A stretch of 64,000 bases of DNA from Streptomyces sp. NBC_00663 (GTDB taxonomy: Bacteria; Actinomycetota; Actinomycetes; Streptomycetales; Streptomycetaceae), in assembly GCF_036226885.1 (NCBI RefSeq), contig NZ_CP109027.1, positions 9,424,001-9,488,000 on the forward strand. The letters run 5' to 3'. The notes beneath the pieces were generated by a model. That model was not told where the DNA came from. It did no database searches and was given only the letters and a program-made list of their open reading frames with translations. A program made the position numbers and the translations under genes. Below are positions 42,312-50,651 of this stretch, one piece after another. Within the stretch, counting starts at the first letter, position 1. Each line of letters opens with the position of its first letter.

Positions 42312-43061
42312 ATGCCCACCAAGACGCTGCACATTGCCACCGCGGACGGCCAGGCCGACGCTTTCGCCGCCTTCCCCGACGACGGAGTGCGGCACCCCGG
42401 GGTCCTGATGTACGCGGACGGCTTCGGCATCCGGCCCGTGCTGCGGGAGATGGCCCGCGAACTGGCCCGGCACGGGTACTACGTGCTGGTCCCCAACTAC
42501 TTCTACCGGCACGGCCCCGCACCCGTGATCGACCTTCCCGAGCACATCGGAGACGAGGTCCGGCCCGCGGTCTTCGCCCAGCTGATGCCCTTGATCGAGG
42601 CGCACATGGCCGACCAACGCGTCCTGAGCGACGCGGACGCCTACCTCAGGTTCCTCACCGCACAGCCCGAGGTCGGCGCCGGTCCGGTCGCGGTGACCGG
42701 CTACTGCATCGGCGGCCTCCTGGCGATGCGCACGGCCGCGGCCCACCCCGGCCAGGTGGCCGCTGTCGCCGGATTCCACTGCCCCGTGGTGGCAGACGGG
42801 CCCGACGGCCTGCACGGCCTCCTCTCCAAGATCACCGCCGACGTCCATCTCGGCCACGCCGAGGGCGACTTGACGCCCGGGGCTCTCGGCGAGCTCAACC
42901 AGGCCCTGCATGCCGCGGGGGTCGGCCACACCTCCGAGATCTACCCCGGCACCGTTCACGGCTTCACCATGTCCGATACCGACGCCTTCGATCCCGCCGC
43001 GCTCCAGCGCCACTGGGACCGTCTGCTGCCCCTCCTCGACCGCACCCTGGCCAACGGCTGA
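42312..43061 (+). CDS. Dienelactone hydrolase family protein
   Basis: The 249-aa alpha/beta hydrolase is of the dienelactone hydrolase family. The nucleophile is C132 in the GYCIGG elbow, with D186 in AEGDLTPGAL and H216 in GTVHGFT completing the triad, all spaced as in the family. The N-terminus (LMYADGFGIRPVLREMA) and YYVLVPNYFYRHG fit carboxymethylenebutenolidase-like enzymes that hydrolyse enol-lactones. An AGGAGA box precedes the ATG. No aromatic-degradation genes surround it, so the substrate is open. Confidence 0.93.
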   Translation: MPTKTLHIATADGQADAFAAFPDDGVRHPGVLMYADGFGIRPVLREMARELARHGYYVLVPNYFYRHGPAPVIDLPEHIGDEVRPAVFAQLMPLIEAHMADQRVLSDADAYLRFLTAQPEVGAGPVAVTGYCIGGLLAMRTAAAHPGQVAAVAGFHCPVVADGPDGLHGLLSKITADVHLGHAEGDLTPGALGELNQALHAAGVGHTSEIYPGTVHGFTMSDTDAFDPAALQRHWDRLLPLLDRTLANG

Positions 43062-43218
43062 AGCTCTGGCTCGGAGACCTCACCCCGCCTTCAACACCTC
43101 CGCGCCGGGGACGGGCCCGCCGACCCCCGGAACGCTGCGGCAGCACACCGGGCATGCTTCGCGTCGGACTTCCGCGAAGACCCGTTGGCGGCCCACGGCG
43201 ATCACCGGAGAGGCATCA

Positions 43219-43530
43219 TCACGGCGTACAACCCACCCCGCCGGCGTACGTCGAGCTGCTGATGAACCAGGTGGGGCCTAAGGTGTAGGTCGAGTGGGCG
43301 GCCACGCACTGGAAGCTCTGGCTGGCGCCCAGGGCCCATGTCTCGATCAGGTGGTTGTAGTTGCCACAGTTGATCCACTGAGCCCAGCCGTCGATGTTGT
43401 CGTTGTAGCCGCATACCGCGGCGGGGGCTGCGGCGGTCTGGTCCGCGGCCTGTGCCTGGCTCGTGAGTGTCAGGGGGCCGACGATCGCGAGCCCCAGTGC
43501 CGCCGCAGTGAGCGATATTTTCCTGAACAT
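43219..43530 (-). CDS. Small secreted Cys-containing protein
   Basis: The roughly 103-aa exported protein begins MFRKISLTAAALGLAIVG, with a signal peptide cleaved near AQAADQ (about residue 30). The mature 70 residues have four Cys (VCGYND, INCGNY, QCVAA, GVGCTP), many Trp and aromatic residues and probably two disulfides. ATG 43530 is chosen for its AGGGA box; an upstream frame to 43551 lacks one. It resembles small secreted streptomycete proteins of the DUF6355 type. Function unknown. Confidence 0.78.
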   Translation of the reverse strand: MFRKISLTAAALGLAIVGPLTLTSQAQAADQTAAAPAAVCGYNDNIDGWAQWINCGNYNHLIETWALGASQSFQCVAAHSTYTLGPTWFISSSTYAGGVGCTP

Positions 43531-43749
43531 CGTTTTCCCTCCATGTGTCAATCAACCGTGTCGGGTCCGCTTATGGAGCCGGTCCGGTGAGCAACGTACT
43601 TTTCACGGCAGAGTGGCCGCCATGTATTCGAAGTGCGTCGAACTGTGTTTCAGCGCGGGAGGACGGGGATGTGCCGGGATGCCGCCCACGGCCGGCTCCG
43701 GCAGAGGGCTCTCAGCCGCCGATGAGTTTGGGTGCGCGGGACGGTCCAA

Positions 43750-43788
43750 GTCGGCACACCTGGCAAACAGGTCGGCACACCTGGCAAA
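43750..43788. repeat. Two direct copies of an 18-bp motif upstream of the SCO6745-like gene
   Basis: GTCGGCACACCTGGCAAA occurs at 43750-43767 and 43771-43788, giving a 21-bp period, two helical turns apart. The second copy ends 12 bp before the ATG, so bound protein would sit on promoter or ribosome site. Probably an operator pair, possibly recognised by the gene product itself. Confidence 0.55.
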
Positions 43789-43800
43789 GGGGAGAACCCG

Positions 43801-44652
43801 ATGGGTAGGACGCGCGTGAATTCGATGACTCACATCGCCCGTCGCATGTACGAGCTCGTGGAGCCGATCTGCCTGGTCACCTACCTCGCGGACGAGTGCA
43901 ATGAGGAAATGGCCGCGCTCGGCCATCGCACCTACTGGGACGGCTATTTCGCCAGCCGCGCGGCGCCGCTGGGGCGGGTGTCGGCCGAGGTCGTGCACGC
44001 CGCCTTCTACAACTTCGCCGAGGGGGAAGCCGCACGGCACATCCCCAGCGCCTGGGAGACGATCCCGCCCGAGGCGTCCCTCGCCGCACGGGAGCGGGGC
44101 AGCGTGGCCTCTCTACGGCGGATCCTCGGTGATGAGCTGGCCGATTCCCCGGGGTTGGCGCGCGCCGCCGACCTGCTCACCAAGGCCGCGACGAGCGCGC
44201 CCATGGAAGGCAGGGTGATGTACGCCGGGATGCGCACCCTTGTGGTGCCGAGCGAACCCGTCGCCCGGCTGTGGCACTGTGCGACGATGCTGCGCGAGCA
44301 CCGCGGTGACGGGCACATCGCCGCTCTCGTCGGGGCACGCATCGGCGGCACGCAGGCCCATGTGCTGTCGGCGCTGGACATGGGCATCCACCCCCCGGAG
44401 TCGTTCGGACGCATCCATCACCTGCCGAAGGAGCGCCTGGCCGCGGTCATGGACTGTATGCGCGAACGCGGACTCATCGACGCCGACGGCCACTTCACCG
44501 AAGCGGGTCGCGAGACCAAACAACGCATCGAAGCCCTGACCGACGAACTGGCCGCCCCGCCCTACGAGGCTCTGACCCCCGCCGAACTCGACGAACTGAC
44601 CACCGAGCTCGAACCCATCGCCGTGAGGCTGGTGGCGACAGGCTCGCAGTGA
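43801..44652 (+). CDS. SCO6745-family protein, winged-helix-like
   Basis: The 283-aa, largely helical protein resembles the streptomycete SCO6745 family: RRMYELVEPICLVTYLADECN at the N-terminus, GYFASRAAPLGRVSAEVVHAAF, then a repeated arrangement RLWHCATMLREHRGDGHIAAL in the second half. The C-terminal part (ERLAAVMDCMRERGLIDADG) reads like a MarR-type winged helix. An AGGGGAGA site precedes the ATG, and two 18-bp direct repeats lie directly upstream, which could be its own binding sites. Function is not established. Confidence 0.85.
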   Translation: MGRTRVNSMTHIARRMYELVEPICLVTYLADECNEEMAALGHRTYWDGYFASRAAPLGRVSAEVVHAAFYNFAEGEAARHIPSAWETIPPEASLAARERGSVASLRRILGDELADSPGLARAADLLTKAATSAPMEGRVMYAGMRTLVVPSEPVARLWHCATMLREHRGDGHIAALVGARIGGTQAHVLSALDMGIHPPESFGRIHHLPKERLAAVMDCMRERGLIDADGHFTEAGRETKQRIEALTDELAAPPYEALTPAELDELTTELEPIAVRLVATGSQ

Positions 44653-45081
44653 CACGCCGGAACGGCCAAGCTCTGCCACGGGTACGCCAGTCATCGTCGC
44701 CTCGATGGTCGTGATGACCGTAGGGCTACACACCGTCAAACCTTTGCGTCCAGAGCATCGGAGTTTGCGGAAGCGGGTCGGTCGGACGGCATCGCTGGTC
44801 CGTCGCAGCCGGCACGCAGCGCGCAGAGGCAGAGATGTGCGCGGGCCGGACCTGTTCAGGTCCGCTCCGCTCGGCGGCGTAGAGCCGCCCTGTCCTCCGG
44901 ATCGCGCTGCTTGTTCGGCCTTTGACCGCCGTTCGGCGGCACCGCTTCCGATTTGCCGTCGCTACCGGGGTTCGTCGGTACGGGCCCGGCTGCGGGTCGG
45001 GGCGTGACGCTCGGACGGCTCCCCTCTTGCGTCATTGCCACCCAGACGACACTCCATTGTCGAGCAATTACGAATCTGACG

Positions 45082-45106
45082 CGCAATCTTGCGTTCACTT
45101 GTCGGT
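45082..45106. promoter_or_regulatory. Operator candidate of the sugar ABC operon
   Basis: CGCAATCTTGCG (45082-45093) has CGCAA/TTGCG arms with a 2-nt centre, followed by TTCACTTG, about 100 bp upstream of the binding-protein gene. The arms recur at the second lacI-type promoter at 52.77 kb. The preceding gap from 44653 contains no gene I can support; this AT-richer stretch is probably the promoter. Confidence 0.5.
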
Positions 45107-45189
45107 GGTGGTTGAGTGTGGCCCGCCCCACAACGCACCCGTACCGAAGGTGGGGCCTCCTCCACGTCATGCCCGAAGGGGACCCACCC

Positions 45190-46602
45190 ATGAGAGTTGC
45201 CCGGTTCCGTCGTACGCGCCGCGCCAGCGCGGTCGCTCTCGTCTCCGCTCTGACACTGACCGCCCTGGCCGCCTGCGGCACCAGCAGCAGTGACAACGGG
45301 GACAACTCCGAGGGGAGCGGATCGAGCGACCCGTCCGCCCCGCTGGACCCCAAGACGAAGGTGACCCTCACCATCGACTGCATGCCCCCGACGGCGAAGG
45401 CGGCCGAGCTCAAGGAGTGGAAGGAGGACGTCGCCGAGTTCAACAAGACGTACCCGAACGTCACGATCGAGGGACGTTCCACTCCTGGCCAGTGCCTGGA
45501 ACCGGCGCGGTTCACGGCCATGCTCAAGGCCAAGTCGCAACCGGACGTCTTCTACACCTACTTCACCGACCTGGACCAGGTCCTCTCCGAGGGCGGCGCC
45601 GCCGACATCAGCGCGTACGTCAACGACAAGACGGTGCCGCTGCTCAAGGACATCGACCCGAACGTGCTGGGGCAGCTCAAGCAGGACGGCAAGCTCTACG
45701 GCCTGCCCACGAGCAACTACACGATGGGCCTGCTGATCAACCGCAAGCTCTTCAAGCAGGCCGGCCTCGACCCCGACAACCCCCCGCGCAGCTGGGACGA
45801 GGTCCGCGCCGCGGCCAAGAAGATCGCCGGCCTCGGCGACGGCATCGCCGGCTTCGGCGAGTACAGCGCCGGCAACACCGGTGGCTGGCACTTCACCGCG
45901 CAGACGTACAGCCGCGGCGGCGAGATCGTCGACGCCGGCGGCAAGAAGGCCGCCTTCAACAACGACATCGGCAAGCAGGTCGCCGAGAACCTCCACGCCA
46001 TGCGCTGGGAGGACGACAGCATGGGCAAGACCCAGCTGCTGAAGTGGGGAGACCTTCAGAAGCAGATCGCCACCGACAAGCTCGGCATGTTCCTCGCCGC
46101 GCCCGACGACATCGCGTACATGGTCCAGCAACTGGGCGCCCAGTACGAGAACTTCGGCATGGGGCCGATCCCCGGAGGACAGAGCACCCTCGCCGGCGGC
46201 AACAACTACATGATCAAGAAGGGCATCTCCGGCGACAAGATCAAGGCCGCGATCGCCTGGCTCAACTTCAAGAACCTCACCGTCGGCAAGGGCCAGTTCA
46301 ACTGGGAGCGCACCAAGGCCGACAAGCTTCCCGTCGGTGTCCCGCAGCCCAACTTCTGGCTGAACGAGTCCAAGACCAAGGACGACGCGGCCCGCCAGGC
46401 CAACGCCACCATGCCGGTCGCCAACTTCAAGACGTTCATGGACAACCCGGTCCCGGGCAAGGCCGAGCCGCCGAAGGCCCAGGAGATCTACAAGGTCCTC
46501 GACAACGTGATGTCCGGGATCCTCACCAACAAGAACGCCGACATCGACAAGCTCCTGTCCACCGCCGAGTCGCAGGTCAACCAGGTCCTGGCCAACCAGT
46601 GA
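45190..46602 (+). CDS. Extracellular sugar-binding lipoprotein (ABC transporter)
   Basis: The 470-aa solute-binding protein has a lipoprotein signal (LTLTALAACG, Cys about residue 30) and a polar Ser/Gly linker. The mature part is a typical family 1 binding fold (VTLTIDCMPP, EFNKTYPNVTIEG, PDVFYTYFTDLD, YGLPTSNYTMGLLINRKLF). It would be anchored outside the cell and hand oligosaccharides to the two permeases downstream. No ATPase gene follows; streptomycetes often use the shared MsiK ATPase. The nearby GH13 and GH87 genes point to alpha-glucan oligosaccharides such as nigero- or maltooligosaccharides. Confidence 0.93.
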   Translation: MRVARFRRTRRASAVALVSALTLTALAACGTSSSDNGDNSEGSGSSDPSAPLDPKTKVTLTIDCMPPTAKAAELKEWKEDVAEFNKTYPNVTIEGRSTPGQCLEPARFTAMLKAKSQPDVFYTYFTDLDQVLSEGGAADISAYVNDKTVPLLKDIDPNVLGQLKQDGKLYGLPTSNYTMGLLINRKLFKQAGLDPDNPPRSWDEVRAAAKKIAGLGDGIAGFGEYSAGNTGGWHFTAQTYSRGGEIVDAGGKKAAFNNDIGKQVAENLHAMRWEDDSMGKTQLLKWGDLQKQIATDKLGMFLAAPDDIAYMVQQLGAQYENFGMGPIPGGQSTLAGGNNYMIKKGISGDKIKAAIAWLNFKNLTVGKGQFNWERTKADKLPVGVPQPNFWLNESKTKDDAARQANATMPVANFKTFMDNPVPGKAEPPKAQEIYKVLDNVMSGILTNKNADIDKLLSTAESQVNQVLANQ

Positions 46603-46646
46603 CCGGCCGGGGCGGGACGGCCCGTCCGCGGCGGCCCCGCCCGGCA

Positions 46647-46742
46647 GCAGCAACGGCAGCAGATACGGCCGCAGCAACGGCAGCAGATACGGCGGCAGCA
46701 ACGGCCGCAGCGACGGCACCAGATGCGGCCGCAGACACGGCA
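46647..46742 (+). repeat. 24-bp tandem repeat (four copies) before the first permease
   Basis: Units of GCAGCAACGGCAGCAGATAC plus GGCC/GGCG follow each other at 46647, 46671 and 46695, with a diverged fourth unit at 46719. The array is a multiple of three and lies in frame with the permease ATG at 46764. It reads through from a GTG at 46599 that overlaps the binding-protein stop, and would encode Ala/Thr/Asp-rich octapeptides. Confidence 0.75.
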
Positions 46743-46763
46743 GTTGAGTACCGAGGAGCGACG

Positions 46764-47723
46764 ATGTCGGCCCCGAGCCTGACCCCGAGCAAGGCGGGAC
46801 CTCCCCGCCCTCCCGAGCCGCGCACCGCGGGCCCGTCGGCCCCCGGCGGTTCCTTCGCCAGAAGCCTCAGACGCAACCTGACGGCCCACGGCTTCCTCAT
46901 CGGAGCCGTCCTCTGTTTCCTGGTGTTCTCCTGGTACCCGATGATCCGGGAGTTCTTCCTCGCCTTCCAGAAGACCGAGAGCGGACAGACGACCTGGGTC
47001 GGCTTCGACAACCTCGTCACCGTCTTCAACGACCCGGCCTTCTGGCAGGCCTGGCGCAACACGCTGCTGTTCACCGTCCTGGCGCTGGTCCTCGGCTTCG
47101 CCGTGCCGTTCGTCGTCGCGGTGGTCATCAATGAGTTCCGGCATGGCCAGGGCTATCTGCGGCTGCTCGTCTACCTGCCCGTGATGCTGCCTCCCGTCGC
47201 CTCGGTCCTGCTCTTCAAGTACCTGTACGACCCCGGATACGGGCTCCTCAACGAGCTGTTCGGCTTCCTGCACCTGCCCGAACAGCAGTGGCTCCAGGAC
47301 CCCGACCTGTCCATGCTGTCCGTCGTCATCGCCGCGACCTGGATGAACATGGGCGGCGCCACCCTGATCTACCTCGCCGCACTCCAGGGAGTGCCCGGCG
47401 AACTGTACGAGGCGGCGGAACTCGACGGCGCGGGCCTGTTCCGCAAGATCTGGCACGTGACCATCCCGCAGACCCGCCTCATCCTGTCGCTGATGCTGCT
47501 CATGCAGATCATCGCGACGATGCAGGTCTTCGTCGAACCCTTCCTCCTGACCGGCGGCGCCGGCCCCGAGGGGTCCACGACCACCGTCGTCTACCTCATC
47601 TACCAGTACGCCTTCAACTTCAACAACTACGGTGCCGCGGCGGCGCTCGGTCTGATGCTCCTCGTACTGCTCGCCGGATTCTCGGCGCTGTACGTCAAGC
47701 TCAGCCGCGCCGAGGACAAGTAG
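46764..47723 (+). CDS. Sugar ABC transporter permease (MalF type)
   Basis: The 319-aa inner-membrane permease has six hydrophobic spans and the conserved cytoplasmic EAA loop ELDGAGLFRKIWHVTIP. A Pro-rich N-terminal tail of about 40 residues precedes the first span. The ATG at 46764 has a GAGGAG box. An alternative in-frame GTG at 46599 overlaps the upstream stop and would add 55 residues including a repeat array, so a longer product is possible. It pairs with the next gene to form the channel for the binding protein's sugar. Confidence 0.93.
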   Translation: MSAPSLTPSKAGPPRPPEPRTAGPSAPGGSFARSLRRNLTAHGFLIGAVLCFLVFSWYPMIREFFLAFQKTESGQTTWVGFDNLVTVFNDPAFWQAWRNTLLFTVLALVLGFAVPFVVAVVINEFRHGQGYLRLLVYLPVMLPPVASVLLFKYLYDPGYGLLNELFGFLHLPEQQWLQDPDLSMLSVVIAATWMNMGGATLIYLAALQGVPGELYEAAELDGAGLFRKIWHVTIPQTRLILSLMLLMQIIATMQVFVEPFLLTGGAGPEGSTTTVVYLIYQYAFNFNNYGAAAALGLMLLVLLAGFSALYVKLSRAEDK

Positions 47724-47739
47724 GCCAGGGGAGTCCACC

Positions 47740-48615
47740 ATGTCCACACGCACACTCATCGCGCCGGCCGTCCTCGCCAAACGCAAGGGCAAGGCCGTGT
47801 ACTGGACCGTCTTCGCGCTGGTCGTCGGCGGATTCAGCCTGGTGTTCCTCGGGCCGCTCTACTGGCTGGTCTCCAGCGGGTTCAAGGACACCCAGGAGGT
47901 GATCCAGACCCCGCCCACCCTGGTGCCCCGAAGCTTCACACCGGACAACTACAGCCGGGCCTGGGACGTCATGGACCTGTCCTCGCTGCTGTTCAACACC
48001 CTCTACTACGCGTTCGGCGCCCTCGCCTTCCAGCTCGTCCTGGACGTCGCGGCCGCGTACTCGCTCTCCAAACTCCGTCCCGTGCTGGGCAAGGCGATCC
48101 TGGGCATGATGCTCGCCACGCTGATGATCCCGGCGACCGTCCTCGTCGTACCGCAGTACCTGACCGTTCTGGATGTGCCGATCGTGGAGCGCAACCTGCT
48201 CAACTCGCCCTGGGCGATCTGGCTGCCGTCGGTCACCAACGCGTTCAACATCTTCCTGCTCAAGCGCTTCTTCGACTCCATCCCGCAGGAGCTTCTGGAC
48301 GCCGCCTCCATGGACGGGGCCGGCCCGATGCGGACCCTGCGCTCCATCGTGCTGCCGATCTCGCAGCCCATCCTCGGCGTGGTGTCGATCTTCGCGGTCG
48401 TCGGAGTCTGGAAGGACTTCCTGTGGCCGATGCTCACGCTGCCCGACCCCGCCAAACAGACGCTCAACGTCGGCATCTACTCGCTGTCCAACGGAGTGCC
48501 CGTCAACGTGCTGATCGCGGCGCTGACCATCGCCTCGATACCGACCCTGCTCATCTTCCTGCTGTTCCAGCGCAACATCATGAGCGGCCTGACCGCCGGA
48601 GGCCTCAAGGGCTGA
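47740..48615 (+). CDS. Sugar ABC transporter permease (MalG type)
   Basis: The 291-aa second permease has six spans and the EAA loop LDAASMDGAGPMRTLRSIVLPI, plus the MalG-type N-terminal motif YWLVSSGFKDTQEV and the LPDPAKQTLNVGIYSL segment. It starts 16 bp after the first permease with an AGGGGAG box, so they are co-transcribed. Together with the lipoprotein it imports an oligosaccharide, with the ATPase supplied from elsewhere. Confidence 0.94.
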   Translation: MSTRTLIAPAVLAKRKGKAVYWTVFALVVGGFSLVFLGPLYWLVSSGFKDTQEVIQTPPTLVPRSFTPDNYSRAWDVMDLSSLLFNTLYYAFGALAFQLVLDVAAAYSLSKLRPVLGKAILGMMLATLMIPATVLVVPQYLTVLDVPIVERNLLNSPWAIWLPSVTNAFNIFLLKRFFDSIPQELLDAASMDGAGPMRTLRSIVLPISQPILGVVSIFAVVGVWKDFLWPMLTLPDPAKQTLNVGIYSLSNGVPVNVLIAALTIASIPTLLIFLLFQRNIMSGLTAGGLKG

Positions 48616-48726
48616 CGCCCACCGCACGGAACACCCCCCGATGAACTTCGCCGCCGCCCTGTCCATCCGCCCCGCAGCAACCGGGGCGGCGGCGAAGAAC
48701 CTCTTCCTGCCCGAAAGGAACGCTCT

Positions 48727-50343
48727 GTGGCAGCCCCTCATGCGCCCCGCACCGACGACTGGTGGCGCGACGCCGTCATCTACCAGGTGTACCCACGCAG
48801 CTTCGCCGACGGCGACGGCGACGGCACCGGTGACCTCGCGGGCGTCCGGGCGAGACTGCCCTACCTCGCCGAACTCGGAGTCGACGCCGTCTGGTTCACC
48901 CCGTGGTACGCCTCACCTCTCGTCGACGGCGGCTACGACGTCGCCGACTACCGCGCCATCGATCCCGCCTTCGGCACCCTCGCCGAAGCCGAGAAACTGA
49001 TCGCCGAGGCCGCCGCGCTCGACCTCCGCGTCATCGTCGACATCGTCCCCAACCATGTCTCCGACCAGCACATCTGGTTCCAGCAGGCCCTGGCCGCCGG
49101 GCCCGGCAGCGCGGAGCGGGAGCGGTTCCACTTCCGACCGGGGCGGGGCGAGAACGGTGAACTGCCCCCGAACAACTGGCCCTCCCAGTTCTCCGGACCG
49201 ACCTGGACCCGGGTCCCGGACGGCGAGTGGTACCTGCACCTGTTCACCCCCGAACAGCCCGACCTTAACTGGGCCCACCCCGAGGTTCGCCAGGAACACG
49301 AAGACGTCCTGCGCTTCTGGTTCGAGCGCGGCGTCGCCGGCGTCCGCATCGACTCCGCCGCACTGCTCGCCAAGGATCCCGCGCTCGCCGACTTCGAGGA
49401 GGGCGTCGACCCCCACCCGTACATCGACCAGGACGAGCTGCACGACGTATACCGGTCCTGGCGTGCCGTAGCCGACGAATACGGCGGGGTTTTCGTCGGC
49501 GAGGTGTGGCTGCCCGACGCCGAACGCTTCGCGCGCTACCTGCGCCCCGACGAACTGCACACCGCCTTCAACTTCAACTTCCTGTCCTGCCCCTGGGAAC
49601 CCGGCCGGCTGCGCCGCACGATCGACGACACTCTCGCCGAGCACGCCCCGGTCGGCGCGCCCGCCACCTGGGTGCTGTGCAACCACGACGTCACCCGCAC
49701 CGTGACCCGCTACGGCCGTGACGACACCGGCTTCGACTTCGCCACCAAGCGTTTCGGCACCCCCACCGATCTCGCCCTCGGCGCCCGCCGAGCCCGGGCC
49801 GCCGCGTTGCTGACCCTGGCGCTGCCCGGGTCGGTCTACCTCTACCAGGGCGAGGAACTGGGCCTGCCCGAGGCGGACATCCCGCTCAACCGGATCCAGG
49901 ACCCCATGCACTTCCGCTCCGGCGGTATCGACCCCGGCCGCGACGGCTGCCGGGTGCCCCTGCCCTGGGAGGCGGACGCCCCGGCCTACGGGTTCTGCGC
50001 GGGAGCGGCACCCTGGCTGCCGCAGCCCGAGGACTGGGCGCACTACGCCGTGGACCGCCAGAGCGTCGACGCCGCCTCGATGCTCGCGCTCTACCGGCAG
50101 GCGCTGCGGCTCCGCCGAGCCGAGCCGGGTTTCGGCGACGGGCCCATGCGGTGGCTGCCCGCCGAGGAAGGGGTGCTGGCCTTCGCCCGTCCCGGGGGAG
50201 TGATCTGCGTCGTCAACCTGTCGGCCGCGCCGGCCGGGCTTCCCCCGCACCGTGAGCTCCTGTTGGCCAGCGGGCCGCTCGGAACCGACGGGACGCTGGC
50301 GCCGGACACGGCTGTATGGCTGCGGGCCGCCGACGACGCCTGA
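48727..50343 (+). CDS. GH13 alpha-glucosidase (oligo-1,6-glucosidase-like)
   Basis: The 538-aa cytoplasmic GH13 enzyme has the four family regions: VDIVPNHVSD, GVRIDSAALL with nucleophile D209, FVGEVWLPD with acid/base E259, and LCNHDVTR with the transition-state Asp D321. The start GTG has an AAAGGAA box. No signal peptide, so it acts on imported sugar. It follows the two permeases and fits hydrolysis of nigero-, isomalto- or maltooligosaccharides delivered by them. Exact linkage preference cannot be read with confidence. Confidence 0.93.
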   Translation: MAAPHAPRTDDWWRDAVIYQVYPRSFADGDGDGTGDLAGVRARLPYLAELGVDAVWFTPWYASPLVDGGYDVADYRAIDPAFGTLAEAEKLIAEAAALDLRVIVDIVPNHVSDQHIWFQQALAAGPGSAERERFHFRPGRGENGELPPNNWPSQFSGPTWTRVPDGEWYLHLFTPEQPDLNWAHPEVRQEHEDVLRFWFERGVAGVRIDSAALLAKDPALADFEEGVDPHPYIDQDELHDVYRSWRAVADEYGGVFVGEVWLPDAERFARYLRPDELHTAFNFNFLSCPWEPGRLRRTIDDTLAEHAPVGAPATWVLCNHDVTRTVTRYGRDDTGFDFATKRFGTPTDLALGARRARAAALLTLALPGSVYLYQGEELGLPEADIPLNRIQDPMHFRSGGIDPGRDGCRVPLPWEADAPAYGFCAGAAPWLPQPEDWAHYAVDRQSVDAASMLALYRQALRLRRAEPGFGDGPMRWLPAEEGVLAFARPGGVICVVNLSAAPAGLPPHRELLLASGPLGTDGTLAPDTAVWLRAADDA

Positions 50344-50360
50344 CCCACGCTTCCCCGCGC

Positions 50361-50480
50361 GCGCCGCCCCGGACGGCGCCCGCCTCGTCGTTCGCTGCGT
50401 GCCCTGTCCCGGACGGCCCCAGCCTCATCGTTCTCCACGCGCCCTGTCCCGGACGGCGCCCGCCCCGTCGTTCTCCGCGC
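50361..50480. repeat. Three tandem 40-bp repeats
   Basis: Units start at 50361, 50401 and 50441, each containing GGACGGC at the same offset (50371, 50411, 50451); copies two and three also share CCTGTCCC. They lie in the gap between the GH13 and first GH87 genes. Not coding in a way I can support; may be a regulatory or recombination-derived array. Confidence 0.65.
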
Positions 50481-50540
50481 GCCTCGCCGTCCGGAGCAGG
50501 TCGGCCGGGCGCGCAGTTCCACCCACCCGCGCCGCCCCGC

Positions 50541-50583
50541 ATGCCTATGCCCATGTCCGTGTCCATGTCCGTGTCCGTGTCCG
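50541..50583. repeat. Hexamer microsatellite upstream of the first GH87 gene
   Basis: Alternating GTCCAT and GTCCGT hexamers occupy the stretch about 70-110 bp before the GH87 start. Slippage-prone; possibly modulates promoter spacing. No coding role seen. Confidence 0.55.
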
Positions 50584-50651
50584 CGATCACCGTCCCCACC
50601 CGCTCACCGCCCGACGTGCCGCGCCACCCCCTCCGACAGAAGCGAGCCCCG

